The notes: generated by a model from the sequence alone, not told the origin. 64,000 nucleotides of DNA from Ypsolopha sequella (GCA_934047225.1 OW204000.1:13348001-13412000), one strand, 5' to 3'. Numbered from the stretch's first letter, positions 9,919 to 21,071 are shown. A program made the numbers and translations.

Positions 9919-10517
9919 TTATATGAAACATATTTTTGTGTACATATCTACCTTTTATTCCTTTCTGCTATTTCTTAAACCATAGGTTTAGCTGAAGAGG
10001 TGATGTTAAATGAAACCACATAATCTACTGATAATGGGTGTGGTCATCAGGTTAAACAAAATAAACACACTCAGCTATCGTGGGTAAGTTGGTTATGTAA
10101 ATAAGCAGAATAAACCAAATAAACCAACCACCATGGTGGTTTATAGTGGCCTGAAGTTAGCTGCACAATCACGTTTGACAGCAAATTTTTCCCCACGATT
10201 TTTGAAGTTTGTTGAGGGTCATGATCGAATCGTGGGTGTTTATAGTGGAAAATACATAGTAGTTTATTGTGATCTGATGATCCTACCCAATACCGATAAA
10301 CTTTCCCAAAGAAATATAACGGCGCAAGAAAAAAAAATATCGGGCATGATTTCTGTTTCTTTTTGATAAATAAGAATATTATTTGTTTTATTTTAACAGT
10401 ACCTAGCTACCCTTCGGATGATTAAGCTAGTTATAAATTTTATATATATTTTTTAAAACATTTATTTTACGTAAGATCTTATTATATATATTTATATAAA
10501 AATTTATTTTCCAAATA
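9919..10517. other. No gene recognised
   Basis: AT-rich spacer between gene A and the mariner element. A 77-codon frame from 10133 shows no domain. Confidence 0.4.
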
Positions 10518-10519
10518 TA

Positions 10520-11814
10520 CGAGGGTGAATCCAAAAGTTCTAAGCCCGACCGTGAAAATGAAAGAAAAGTGGGTTCAAAATTATTTTTATTTTTCGACAT
10601 AGTCTCCATCTAGATCAACACACTTCTTCCACCTGACCTGCAACTTGTTTATACCCTCGAAAAAAAATGATTCCGGAAGGTCGTCAAAATAGTCATTAAC
10701 TGCGACTATCACTTCTTCTCTAGTCGAATATTTAGATCCCCCAAGTGTTTTTTTAAATTTGGAAAGAGATGATAGTCAGAGGGGGCTAAATCCGGCGAAT
10801 AAGGTGGGTGGGGCAGCAACTCGTAATCACATTCATGGATCACAGCCATCGTTTCAACCGAAGTGTGAACTCGTGCATTGTCTTGATGAAACAAAACTCT
10901 CTTACGCAACATCCCCGGCCGTTTTTCTTTTATTTCTTCGCGGAGTTTTCGTAATAGGTTACAATAATAGCGTGAATTTATAGTTTCACCTTTAGGTAAA
11001 TAATCCAATAAAATAACTCCCTTCGAATCTCAAAAAACAGATGCCATGACTTTGTTGGCTGACAAAACGTACTTTGCCTTTTTCGGCGTGGGTGAGCCAG
11101 ATATTTTCCACTGTTTGGATTGCTGTTTTGTTTCAGGAGTATGGTGATGAACCCAGCTTTCATCCATGGTAACAAAACGAGACATAAAATCCTCAGCATC
11201 TGCCTCAAAAAGTTCCAAACAGTCACGTGAAATTGTGAATCGGACTCGTTTTTGGTCAGCTGAAAGCAATCTTGGGACCCAGCGAGCAGAAACCTTACGG
11301 AACCCCAATTCTACAGTTATAATGTTTTGCACTCGGCCATAACTGATGCCTGTGATCTCAGCTATCCTACTAATGGTCAATCGTCGGTCACCTAGGATGA
11401 GATCACAAATTTTGTCAGTGTTTTCTTTAGTGGTAGACGTTGAAGGCCTTCCGCTCCTTGGGTCATCTTCAATGGTCTCCCGACCGCGTTTAAATTCAGC
11501 TACCCACTTTTTGACAGTGGAATACGATGGAGCAGATTCCCCTAATGTTGTTTCCATATCTTCATGAATCTCTTTAGGTGAAAGACCTTTTTTATTGAGG
11601 TACTTAATCATAGCACGGTGTTCAATTTTCTCCATTGTGAAAAATCCCGTCAGACTGCGTTATACAAAATATCAAAAAAAAATAATAGCTTGCAGTATCG
11701 AACTTCAACTTCACACAATCAATCACGAAAAAAAATACTAACAAATGACGGTACATTTACAAAGATTTGATACCTCTTTGTAGGTCGGGCTTAGAACTTT
11801 TGGATTCACCCTCG
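10520..11814 (-). mobile_element. Full-length mariner transposon
   Basis: 1295 bp bounded by perfect 32-bp terminal inverted repeats beginning CGAGGGTGAATCCAAAAGTT (10520-10551 and 11783-11814), with TA duplications at 10518-10519 and 11815-11816. It carries one transposase frame on the minus strand. Size, TIR length and target site all match the mariner family. Identical TIRs suggest a fairly recent insertion, though the transposase is already broken. Confidence 0.95.
10587..11635 (-). pseudogene. Mariner transposase, one nonsense codon and one frameshift
   Basis: The cut-and-paste transposase starts at ATG 11635 (MEKIEHRAMIKYL). An N-terminal helix-turn-helix paired-like domain spans about residues 1-110 (SYSTVKKWVAEFKRG, WVPRLL), followed by the DDE catalytic core: D in VTMDESWVHHH, D in FHQDNARVHTS and D in YSPDLAPSDYHLF. 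I count 34 residues between the last two, the DD34D signature. A TGA at 11030-11032 interrupts the core between the first and second aspartates. A one-base loss near 10738-10744 breaks the frame after KKHLG. Beyond it the correct sequence continues in another frame to a stop at 10587. Both lesions would abolish activity, so the copy can at most be mobilised in trans. Confidence 0.93.
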
Positions 11815-11816
11815 TA

Positions 11817-12301
11817 TTTCGCCTTTATTAAACGGTATCATATCTTTATTTAACGGTATATTCATTTAAATATTATAATATTTTTAAAACAATCATAAAT
11901 GTATACAATACACTATCTGTATAACTAGGTATTTTTGTGTGTAAGTAAAATATGATTCTAAAAGATTTGAACGACATTCAAATCTCTCACTCGGAAAAGG
12001 ATTTTATTTCAAAAGAGAATGAATTTTTTTAGACATGAGAAGATTTTTCTGGATAAGGCCGTCAAAATTGATATGTCATAATTCGGTCGTTTATTAAACT
12101 TCAATGTGCTATTTTGGAATAAATATTTTCAGCTTCTAAACGGATTTTACAAGTATTTTAGTTTTACAGGAATTGACTTCATCAAATTAGGTTTAATGGT
12201 CGGCTACTTGAGACTTTGAATGCTTTCAAGAAAATGCCTATCTGTTGTAGTGACGCCACAACGCACGCTTATCACGCACGCTTTAAAATCCGTCTAAAGT
12301 C
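11817..12301. other. No gene recognised
   Basis: AT-rich; nothing assignable. Confidence 0.4.
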
Positions 12302-12868
12302 GCCGTCAATAGAAATTGTGAACTATGTAAACAAACCGTTTTCTCAATTTTTCTCAAGGTTCTGTCACGGAGTCTCACTGAACATTATTCCAAATCACGA
12401 AGCATCAAGTCTTACCAGACATTCACTGTATTTCATCATGAAATATTCAATAATCACCAGTTAATTACGGAAAATCATAGAATCAATAGTCAATTCTGTA
12501 CTGCGTCGAGATTGCTGTCATATTTTTTTCTCATCGAATCTGTATTGTCATTGAAAATTAGTGATGTACGACTATATTTGAATATAAATCTATTTTATTC
12601 GTGATGCTATTTTATTCCGTCATTTTTTTTTGACAGTGTTACTTCATAATCTTTGACATAAACGTGTGTGTGGTTCTATCGAGAGCTTTGTGATCGATTT
12701 GACCAGCGATTCATCAGAATATTTTAGCGATAAATCAAATAAAGAAAATTAATTAAGCATCTAACATATTTTAATCACATACTTACCCATCTCTAGATAG
12801 TTCACCTATTCATAGACAAAGACAACATGGCGCTTTGTTTACATAGTCCACAATTTCTATTGACGGCT
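12302..12868. repeat. Inverted-repeat pair, 34-bp arms
   Basis: GCCGTCAATAGAAATTGTG...(12302-12335) is nearly complementary to 12835-12868 (TTTGTTTACATAGTCCACAA...). The 500-bp interior has no coding frame. Probably a degraded MITE; the flanks show no clear target duplication. Confidence 0.55.
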
Positions 12869-13158
12869 ACTTTACTAAAAACATTTAAGGAAAGCGTTTC
12901 GGAACGGTTTTCGTATCGTAAATATTGGCGAAAAACAGTATGATTTTATACCGATACTTGTATCATCCTCAACTTGTAGTACTTCTAACTAAACTTGGGC
13001 AACCAATATGACTTATAAGGTATGAGAATTATTTCGAAGAAATATTATGTATTACATAATTAGAAAATAATTGAATAAATAATGTTTTTAAGCATTTTCT
13101 TTGGCCTTTTATTGTTTTAGATAGATTATAATATATAAATAAAAAAGTATTTATTAGT
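12869..13158. other. No gene recognised
   Basis: AT-rich sequence just downstream (on the minus strand) of the ribozyme-like motif. Confidence 0.4.
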
Positions 13159-13201
13159 TTCGAAATATATTTCGGCCAACTTGTGGCCGTCGTCAGTCAA
13201 A
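13159..13201 (-). ncRNA. Hammerhead-ribozyme-like motif 1
   Basis: Minus strand, 5' to 3': stem I strand UUUGA; core CUGACGA (13196-13190) plus an extra C; stem II GGCC, loop ACAAGUU, GGCC; GAAA (13073-relative positions 13173-13170); a minimal stem III UAUA; cleavage dinucleotide UU (13165-13164); then UCGAA pairing back to UUUGA. The order and core match a type I hammerhead with a very short stem III, as known from Penelope-like elements. The extra C before stem II departs from the canonical core. Activity is not shown. Confidence 0.5.
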
Positions 13202-14498
13202 TAAGTAAATGATTTACTTAACATTAAATATAATAACATTTAGCATATAACTTTTCAAGATTTTCACTGTTTTTGTAAATTGCATATAATTATAATAGAT
13301 CTTGACAGTCTTGACAATTGTTTGCTCGTATTAAGTAGTCGTACTAACATTCGCCTACACAAAGACAACATAAGCTCGGGAGATCAATTTACATATTATT
13401 ATGTTACCTTAGACGAAAAAGTTTGTACCTATTAGAATTGCACCTTTGTAGAATTTTTTCTTCTGTGATCGTGCAAAGAAGATTTCAAATTCACTTCTTT
13501 CAGGAATGAAACAGACAATCAAAGCTCTTGTATGGTGTGAATCCATCTCAAACGCATGCTATTTATTATTTATTTACTTTAAATACTAAATATTGACATT
13601 TTAAATCGGTACTTTAATAATATAACTTTAACTGATTTTTCGGGATCTTTGCAGATGAAGATTTCTGCTACAGAGGCGTGAGTAAGTATTATGTATGTAT
13701 GTATTTATATTTGTATGAGGTCTTTACATATGAAATTGCCGTTTCTTATAGAGCATTTGTAAGAAATTTTAACATTTTTACTTTTTTTTTAGGAATGACA
13801 AATCCAAATTATGTAATTTCTTTTGTGTATGAATGAGACAACATTAAGCTAAAAGTAACATTAAATTAATTTTTGAAAAGAGTCAGCTGTAAAAAATTAT
13901 TACGAATCTTATTATGGAAATGGATGGCGTTTAGAACAAACAGTTTTTGAAAATATTATTCTTATAATCAAACTGATAATAAAAACAAAATTTAATACGT
14001 AGATGTAAAACCTTGAAATATACTTTCAAATTAAAAACAAATAATTGAAATAGCTATTGAATTACAGGATTTATGAACTCAGGAATCTGTAAGAAAATTT
14101 CAGCAATTTTATATGTAAAGACCTATTATTTAATTTTGTCTATTATTTATTTCGTCACATGAGTTTGAAGTTTTGTATGTACAAAATATTAAAAACTAAA
14201 ACATACCTAAAAGAAAATTGGGAAGAAAATACTGGGATATTTCCACAATTTTCATAATAATTTACTCTATACTGAAACATTCAACATGCTGAGAACACCA
14301 TTAATTTTTTGACTTTATTTTTTTATTTTGTAGCTCTAGTAGTTGCTACTTATATTAAGACAACAGAAAAGTACTTACGTATTCTTTTTTTTTATTTACG
14401 TATTCTTTTTTCGTTTATTTGTTTTTTAAATAGTAAAAAGCTAAATACAGAAGAAATATTTATAAAGTCACCAACCAAGTGTTATTCCAACATACTAA
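13202..14498. other. No gene recognised
   Basis: Very AT-rich. On the minus strand this is upstream of the ribozyme-like motif, where a retroelement body might be expected, but I could not recognise reverse-transcriptase motifs. Confidence 0.4.
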
Positions 14499-14724
14499 CC
14501 CCCGGTTTCTGAAAGGCCAATCAATGTTAACAGTAGATTAAAAAGTAATTATCTGCGGATTAAGCCAGAAAAAGTGGGAATTTTACATTGAAATCAAAAA
14601 CTAACTAAGTTAATTATTGATTCATCACTATTCAGACTTCATATATGCTTTATTTTCACCGTTATTTGAGGTTAAAGTTTTTTTAATCTACTGTTAACTT
14701 TGATTGGCCTTTCAGAAACCGGGG
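14499..14724. mobile_element. PIF/Harbinger-type MITE (TAA target)
   Basis: Terminal inverted repeats of about 48 bp start CCCCCGGTTTCTGAAAGGCC. Flanked by TAA (14496-14498 and 14725-14727), the 3-bp TWA target of Harbinger elements. 226 bp, non-coding. Confidence 0.85.
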
Positions 14725-14737
14725 GTAAGAATCTGGA

Positions 14738-14898
14738 TTTGATTAATACTTGTGATTGTCGGCACTAGGTGAAACTTGGATAACAACATGATGAATATAC
14801 ACACTTGCACTCGAGATGATGTAAAACCGAAACCGGTCGGGTTAAATAAGCGAATAAACTGTGAAACGAGTGCAAGTGTGTTTATTCATCATGTTGTC
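14738..14898. mobile_element. Foldback insertion with 12-bp target duplication
   Basis: Direct AAGAATCTGGAT flanks it (14726-14737 and 14899-14910). The interior forms a stem from CAACATGATGAAT...ACACACTTGCACTCG and its complement, enclosing AACCGAAACCGGTCGGG. It abuts the Harbinger MITE: its left duplication begins within that element's TAA. The long duplication favours a target-primed (retro-type) insertion over cut-and-paste. Confidence 0.65.
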
Positions 14899-14910
14899 AA
14901 GAATCTGGAT

Positions 14911-15256
14911 GTTTGTTATGTTTGATAGCACATTTGGGTCTCGAATGTCAACGAAGTAGGCAGAAAACTCCATGGAACTTTTCATTTCTTGAAGTGACTC
15001 AAGAACTCTTTTCCTTTCTTGCTCAGTCGCTCCTCTTACCGCTTATTGACTACGCGGATGTCTGTTTTTTCCAATGTGGAGCTGGTCAATACGCTTGAAC
15101 GTCTTCAGAATCTAGGTATTATGTGGCCCATACACTACACGAGCCGCCCAAAGCACGCCGCACCGTATCGAGCCGATGCCTGTAATAGAGATGTTAATAA
15201 TGGTTGAAATTGTTTATTGGTATTAATCAAGTTAATTAATAAAAAAATATCGATAA
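14911..15256. other. No gene recognised
   Basis: A 61-codon frame (14913-15098) and an overlapping 62-codon frame have no domain. The segment CCTCTTACCGCTTATTGACTA (15030-15050) resembles LINE debris but is too short to assign. Confidence 0.35.
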
Positions 15257-15342
15257 TTTTATTGGTTGAAAATATTCGTTAATATTTTTATTGAATGCGA
15301 CCATTGAATAAAAATATTAACGAATATTTTCAACCAATAAAA
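15257..15342. repeat. Near-perfect palindrome, 41-bp arms, 4-bp loop
   Basis: Arms TTTTATTGGTTGAAAATATT... (15257-15297) and 15302-15342 differ at a single position; the loop is CGAC. It would form a strong cruciform or RNA hairpin. Likely the core of an AT-rich MITE whose edges are not visible. Confidence 0.85.
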
Positions 15343-16108
15343 AAATACTCTATAATTTTTTCACTCCCAGACACCCATCGAAATGGTTCCAAGTAGGTGT
15401 GAAACAACTTCACAATCTTCACATTTAACGGAAAACAATAACAACACGACAACGCGTCTTTGTTTTTCAAGTAACACAACAAAACTAACCTAATAATCAA
15501 CCAATAACCAATCGAAATATTATAAAATATAATAAATAATATAATAATACAGATATGATATTTTTATTCGATAATGTTAATTTTGTTTATTGAATATATT
15601 TGATATAATAAATTTTCAATATTCGTATTCATCATCTCTAGCCTGTAAGCGAAATTCGCAACTTTCTTTTACTTCCTTTTATACAAATTGCCTCGGTAAG
15701 CCGGCTGGTCCACTATGAGATCGGCAGATAAATCCCTCATCGCCCACACGCTGTACCAAGTCCCCACTAGCAACATATATCTCTGAACAAAAAATTCTTT
15801 CTTCCGAAAACTTTTATGAACTTCGAATGACATAATATACCTTTTTCATTAAAGTTTGAACATAAAAGATAACCGCTGCCCCCTGCAACGCATTTTACTC
15901 TGGTGACTATTTTTACTTTCTGATAGACTACACCATAGATTAGTAGGCTATGACTACACCCATCTTCAATTTCTTGACCAGAGGTTGCCCTAATGAGGAC
16001 CCTCGTTATACTTGATTAGATGATTAGAAACAATCTCTGGTACCTAACTAACGAGCTAACAGACAAATTTATGGGCACACACTCATGAACGGATTTGTCA
16101 GGCGCGAC
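15343..16108. other. No gene recognised
   Basis: AT-rich spacer; nothing assignable. Confidence 0.4.
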
Positions 16109-16339
16109 CAGTGTTGCCAGGAAACTGATATTACAGTGTTGAGGGCTCAAAGTTACAGTGTTTGGTGTAAAATTACAGTAAAATTCATTCATTTTCATAT
16201 TTTCTGCATTTTTAGACTAATTTAGGTAACTTTTGGCGTTAGAAAATGACAGTGTCCCATACACTATAATTTCACTAAGTATAATTTTACTATAGTGTAC
16301 AGTAGATCTACCGTAATTACAGTGAGTCTGGCAACACTG
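16109..16339. mobile_element. hAT-type MITE with 8-bp target duplication
   Basis: CAGTGTTGCCAG at the left and CTGGCAACACTG at the right, flanked by perfect GGCGCGAC (16101-16108 and 16340-16347). 231 bp. The interior repeats TTACAGTGTT-like words. It has inserted into GC-rich DNA that differs sharply from the surroundings. Confidence 0.9.
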
Positions 16340-16445
16340 GGCGCGACGCACGGGTGCGGCCCGGCGGCGCGGCGCGGCGCGGCGCTCGCCCCTCGAGACG
16401 GCGAGCCGCAAGCTTGTCCGTGAGCCGTACGCCGAGCTCGACGAC
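16340..16445. other. CpG-rich island with GGCGC tandem
   Basis: About 100 bp rich in CpG, including (GGCGC)n near 16362-16385 and GCGAGCCGC. It could be a promoter or first-exon remnant, or a transposed GC-rich fragment. It ends abruptly where repeat R1 begins. No gene can be read from it. Confidence 0.4.
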
Positions 16446-16590
16446 CTGGGGATCTAAAAAGGCTGACTCGGGTGAATCAGAAAATTATTTGAAAGTAAGA
16501 TAGAGTCAGAGTTTTTTCACGCGTGCAAAAGAGGCGGCATTAGAACGGAATCATAATATGATTCATCCAAAACGACCTTTTTAGAGGACC
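16446..16590. repeat. Dispersed repeat R1, copy 2
   Basis: Matches 4558-4688 throughout (GAGTTTTTTCACGCGTGC, AGAGGCGGCATTAGAAC). Confidence 0.7.
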
Positions 16591-17224
16591 AGATACCATT
16601 CACAGGCAGATTGGTCGCGATGAGTACGCAAGTACTATTATAATAAATTAAATAAGTTATTATTATAATAAATTTACTTTTGTTCATGTGTATACTTAGC
16701 TTTATTTAAAAACAAGCTTTTCGTGTACAATAAAGAAAAAGAATAAGATAAATTAAATAAATAAATGCAAACCAGAGAGCTGGCGCTTATCTCGGCCAGA
16801 GGATTAGTCTGGCCATAGACAAATTCGTCCATGGTCTGGCCATCTAAAGAGTTAATGTCGCCAGCATTCTGGGCACCCTACCCCGAGACAGCGGTCTTGA
16901 TAATGTTTTTTATTTATAAATTATGTCTAGTTTTTATTGGTTTTAAACAAAGGTATATTAAAAATATATATATATATATTCAAAATAACATTGAACATGA
17001 ATATTTACGAAGCTTTAGTTAGTTACAACTTTTTTCGTACCGTCCCTATTAAGCAATATTACTATGAAAACATGATTAAAAGGATAAATCTCATGTAATC
17101 CTGATCTGATCTAACTTTAATAATGCGTCTAAAATATTAATTAGGGTTTTGTTACGAAATCGTGAAAAATAAACATGTGAGATTATATGTTTTTATTGCG
17201 AAATAAATCGCTTTGAATACTCTA
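16591..17224. other. No gene recognised
   Basis: Includes a short (TA)n at about 16964-16979. Confidence 0.4.
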
Positions 17225-17574
17225 CTTATTATTGAGTGCATTACAAACTAAAAATCAATCAGAAACTAAAAGCACAAATATTTTGAAAAGATTCCTCGGG
17301 CCAGTATTTGAACCTGCGACCTCCTGACCCCCCGTTCATCAATTAAAACTTTCGTCAGGCTAAAACACTGACAGCAGGATAGTGTATACAATTTTCAACG
17401 CATGCAACAGAGATGACTATAGAACCAGTGTCGCGACCCCTAGTTTATGAACGCGCCCCTGCTTAGTCGATAGCGTGCCTGTCAAATCCTGGACCGATAA
17501 TTTTTTTCAAAATATTTGTGCTTCTATATTTGTTTCTGATTGATTTCTAGTTTGTAATGCACTCTAATAATAAT
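17225..17574. mobile_element. Foldback element enclosing a tRNA-like block
   Basis: Arms of about 60 bp: GAGTGCATTACAAACTAAAA... (left) and ...TTCTAGTTTGTAATGCACTC (right). The centre contains, on the minus strand, GCAGGTTCAAATACTGG, a B-box-like sequence, suggesting a SINE head captured by or inserted into the MITE. 17291-17370 is this block. Confidence 0.65.
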
Positions 17575-18394
17575 TAGGTGAGGGGTGGTGAAATTGCGTT
17601 TATTTTCTACAGAGATATAGCAAGCTACTCGTATCTTACTTGAATTCCCTCGATAAACCAAAATTTCAAACAAAGAAAAAATTTTAAGCAACAATGCAAA
17701 ACGTCTAACAATGTGGCAGTCTGACATCTTCCATACAGTTTCATACAATACAACTACTACTGCCACGCGCACGCATTTGGTGCGTATCGGCTTCAAACTG
17801 TTCTCAATATTTGCGGCGCGGGCAGCGCAAACGCCACGCCGCTTTCCGCTGTCATCCAGTTTAAGGGCAGGTTATCCGGGACCTGTAGGTATTTATCGCT
17901 ACCTCAGCCCCCGCCAATTCATCGCGACGTATTTATTTACGATGCAACTGAGCGGCTATAATCGTGACCTCACGTGACTCGCCACCGACCGCCGTACATT
18001 TAAATAGGTTCGGGGCCAGTAACTGTACTTCGTACTAATAAGAATTGATTCCGATAAATGAACCAACATAAACTATTCCTACTAAAAAACCGAGTTAGTA
18101 CAAATAGGGGAGTTTATTACATTGGATCATATGAGCAATATCTAAGCACGCTCTTGTAAAACATTTGGAAGTACAGCTAAAAATATTTAATACACTTGGT
18201 AACCATATGAGCTAACAAAGCTGACTCTGAAGGCTTTCATTGTAATCTAGGAGCTGTCAAAACTAAATTTTGTTTATTACTAAATAGTTCATAAGTATTA
18301 AAAATAGAAGCTAAATTACTTTGAAATAATTTAGGTTTCGACGGCACTAAAACTAAAATTATAGGCGTAGTATTTAAATGACCGAATATAAATT
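17575..18394. other. No gene recognised; weak promoter-like patch
   Basis: 17800-18020 is less AT-rich and contains TTTAAATAGG and CCAGTAACTG, but their spacing (about 20 bp) is short for a TATA/initiator pair and no signal-peptide frame follows. Left as unassigned. Confidence 0.35.
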
Positions 18395-19115
18395 CAAATA
18401 TATGGTGTCAAAAATACTAAATATAGCGTACTAAAATACTAAGTGGGCGAAAGATTGTGAGCGAATAAAAATGTTGTAAACGGCGACTTGAAATTACAAA
18501 TTTGAGTTGAGTTGATAATTCTCAGGCGAACAATTTTCTATTTTAGTGTCAATTTCATTTTAAGGTGCTACGTAAAAGTTTTAGCGTCCCTGTTACTCCA
18601 TATGCGAAAAAACCCTCAGTGCGAGTGGGACGGATTCGTGGAGAAGTAGTAAAAAAGTCAGTTTTTTATTAATATAAAATGTACTAAGCAATTTTGTCAA
18701 AAAGTTTTTCAAGGAGACTTTACAAATACATAATATCCACATTTTGAATGCAATTTGACAATGAAATTAGTTAGGATTTCAGAATTACATGAAAAAATAA
18801 AACAATTTAGAGGTCTTTTCGGAATTAAATTCTATCAAGAAAATTTCATCCAATCGCGTTTTCCTTCAGTGAGAATTTTAATCAAATACTCAATAAACAT
18901 TTACCCAAAAATGAAATACGTAGATGACGTTATAGTGGAGTAAATGGATTCGAAAAAAACCCATTTTTTTCCGCTTCGCTCGGCTCCTTATTTTATATTA
19001 CATGTAAACCTAACTCGCTCCTTCTCGCTTCGCTCTTCGTCACACCTATTTTTTTATTTTTGGTGAAGTATTTTCGATTTCATACTTTAAATTCGCCCAC
19101 TCGGTATTTTTAGTC
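18395..19115. mobile_element. GTGGGCGAA foldback element, long copy
   Basis: GTACTAAAATACTAAGTGGG (left) and CGCCCACTCGGTATTTTTAG (right) are inverted. Near the right end is CGCTTCGCTCGGCTCC, shared with 4980-5095 and, in reverse, 8395-8430. A 62-codon frame inside (18755-18943) shows no domain. Confidence 0.55.
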
Positions 19116-19493
19116 GCACGATTTGGTCAGTTGTATGTGTGCTAGTGCTAAGACCCGGTTGCGAGGTGTCATAGCTTGATTGTTGCTCTGAGATAGGTGA
19201 AGGATCCACGTTTTCTTATTAAATATTATTTTTATTATCATGCAAAGTCAGAGTTCTTATAGGCATCCCGCGTGTATACCGTGGGTTTACTATACCATGC
19301 TGTTGTTTTATTTTATTATTTTATTTGTAAATTTCTATTTTTATTCATTCCATTTCTGGACATGTCTTTTCTCTCTAGTTTTTTTTTTGCATGACATCCA
19401 TTACAGTCTATTCCATTTATGAGTTAAAGTTACTTAGTCAAGTTTTTTAATTTGATTAAATACTATTATTTTTCAATTTTATCAGCATGCGAC
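19116..19493. other. No gene recognised
   Basis: T-rich intergenic DNA. Confidence 0.4.
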
Positions 19494-19730
19494 TTATGCG
19501 TGCTCGCTATTCAAAATCTTTGCATCATATTCATTGTCACCATCGTCGTCATCACCCTCACCATCGTCTGTAGGATCCACCGTATTTATTATAATTTGGT
19601 TATCTATTAGGGCATCGATATGCACATCTCGGTCCCAATCAGCGAAATTTAGATTTAATGTTCGTAAAACCACACTATTCCAATTCGCAGCAGTAACGTT
19701 ATAGCATGCTTCTTGCAACAACGACAGCAT
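19494..19730 (-). pseudogene. Possible transposase C-terminal fragment, acidic tail
   Basis: A 78-codon frame (LLQEACYNVTAANW ... DWDRDVHIDALIDN) ends in an Asp/Glu-rich tail (DDGEGDDDDGD). The pattern of a helical segment with N-x-T-x-x-N-W and a later acidic tail recalls pogo/Tigger-type transposase ends, but no catalytic motif is present and I cannot confirm it. No promoter or neighbour supports a host gene. Confidence 0.3.
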
Positions 19731-20776
19731 TTTGTTTGTGTGACTATCGACCTTCTAACTTTTTTCTTAAGTGGCGATTTTAATTTATTATCTTCTGGTA
19801 TATCTTTACCATGCTTTTCCTTACTTATTTGGGAAACAGTTTTTCAACTGATAACGAAAGAGTGAACTACCATTCTGAAACTCACATTCAAATTAATGTT
19901 GTAGGCGTACCACAAACTCCCGCGCTTGACTGCCCAACACTGTTCTTTTAGTGGTCAAGCAAGAAGAAAACACACGCACGCAACGTATACAAGGCTTCTG
20001 CACCGTACTGAACAGAGAAACAATATGGCTGATCGTGATTGCCATGGTAATCATGGTGATTGCGAGGTGGACCATATTTTTAGTAGATTTTTATTTCCTA
20101 CGACCTCGGTACACAAGAGAATAATCGATTAACTAACCGATTTTATGAGATTTTTGAGCTACGTCACTATGTTTAAAAGTAAAAAATAAACCATAGAACG
20201 TAAACGCGTATTTGCAGTAAAATATTATTTTATTTTAAAATTATACTTATTTTGAGCACGATATCTAAAAAAAATACGTTGATTATGTTTGTGAATTAAT
20301 TGTATAATGTTTTGAATTGATTGTGGTTTTTTCAAACGGTGATTTACTGTCATAAACAAAGACTATTTATTTTTTCAATTTATGTGAAACGTGCAGAGTT
20401 ACGTTCTCAGAAGTGTCAAATGTAACCTCGTAAAAGGAATAGACTGTAATTATTTTATTTGTAATTCTTTGTCAAATTAATTATTTTTTAGTGTGTTTTC
20501 AATATTATTTCAATTATTCAATATTATTTTTATGAATAAATTATTATTATTCATTATTTTCTTAGTCAATAGTTAATTGTACTAGTTAAAATTCTTAATT
20601 ATTAATTATTATGTTTTACTTCTATTTGCTATTGTGTTTTGTTCATATGTGGCAAACTGAAAATCAAAGCTGCAAGTTACTTCAACGTGTAGCATTTGAT
20701 AAGCTTGCTCCTTTTTGCCATTTTGTTTTGTGTTGTACTGTGTCTTCTTTTTTTATATGTTCTGTGGCAAATAAAC
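19731..20776. other. No gene recognised
   Basis: AT-rich. On the minus strand this lies on both sides of possible pieces of the frame above and of the YqaJ relic, and may be derived from their parent elements. Confidence 0.35.
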
Positions 20777-21071
20777 TCATTTCACTATCACTTTCACTAT
20801 CTCTGGTATTACACATTTTATATAAAATTGTATTAGCTTCCTCTCCATCTTCGTCATCCAAAAATCATCATCTCTTGTAATGCGCTCAATATGTACAAGT
20901 TCATTATCTCCTACCCAAATGCCAAAGAGACATAATCGCCGTTCTGTCACGTAAAGCTGTCCTTGTACCTGGTAATACCAATTACTGTTTTTATCGAGTT
21001 TCGTCGTACTTGTTGCCTCTATACATTGTCTCGATGCGAAGGTGCCTTGCTCAGTACGAAGATTTGATAAG
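20777..21071 (-). pseudogene. YqaJ-type (lambda-exonuclease-like) nuclease exon
   Basis: The minus-strand frame from 21071 to a TGA at 20777-20779 reads LRTEQGTFASRQCIEA, then NWYYQVQGQLYVTERRLCLF, GIWVGDNELVHIERI, DDDFWMTKMERKLIQFYIKC and VIPEIVK. The Y-x-Q-x-QGQL block, the C-x-F-x-W strand and the DDFW..M..KL.QFY tail are characteristic of animal proteins with a YqaJ viral-recombinase domain (5' to 3' exonuclease fold). The frame begins just after TTTCTTAACTTCAG, a plausible splice acceptor, with a stop upstream in the unspliced frame. Only the C-terminal half of the domain is present; the E-x-K catalytic strand precedes QGQL and is not seen. Such domains occur in transposon-linked genes and in host paralogues, so the origin is unclear. 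No upstream exon was recognised. Confidence 0.6.

Noticed and set aside
17990..18025. TATA/initiator promoter
   Set aside because: TTTAAATAGG to CCAGT spacing is about 20 bp, and no gene follows.
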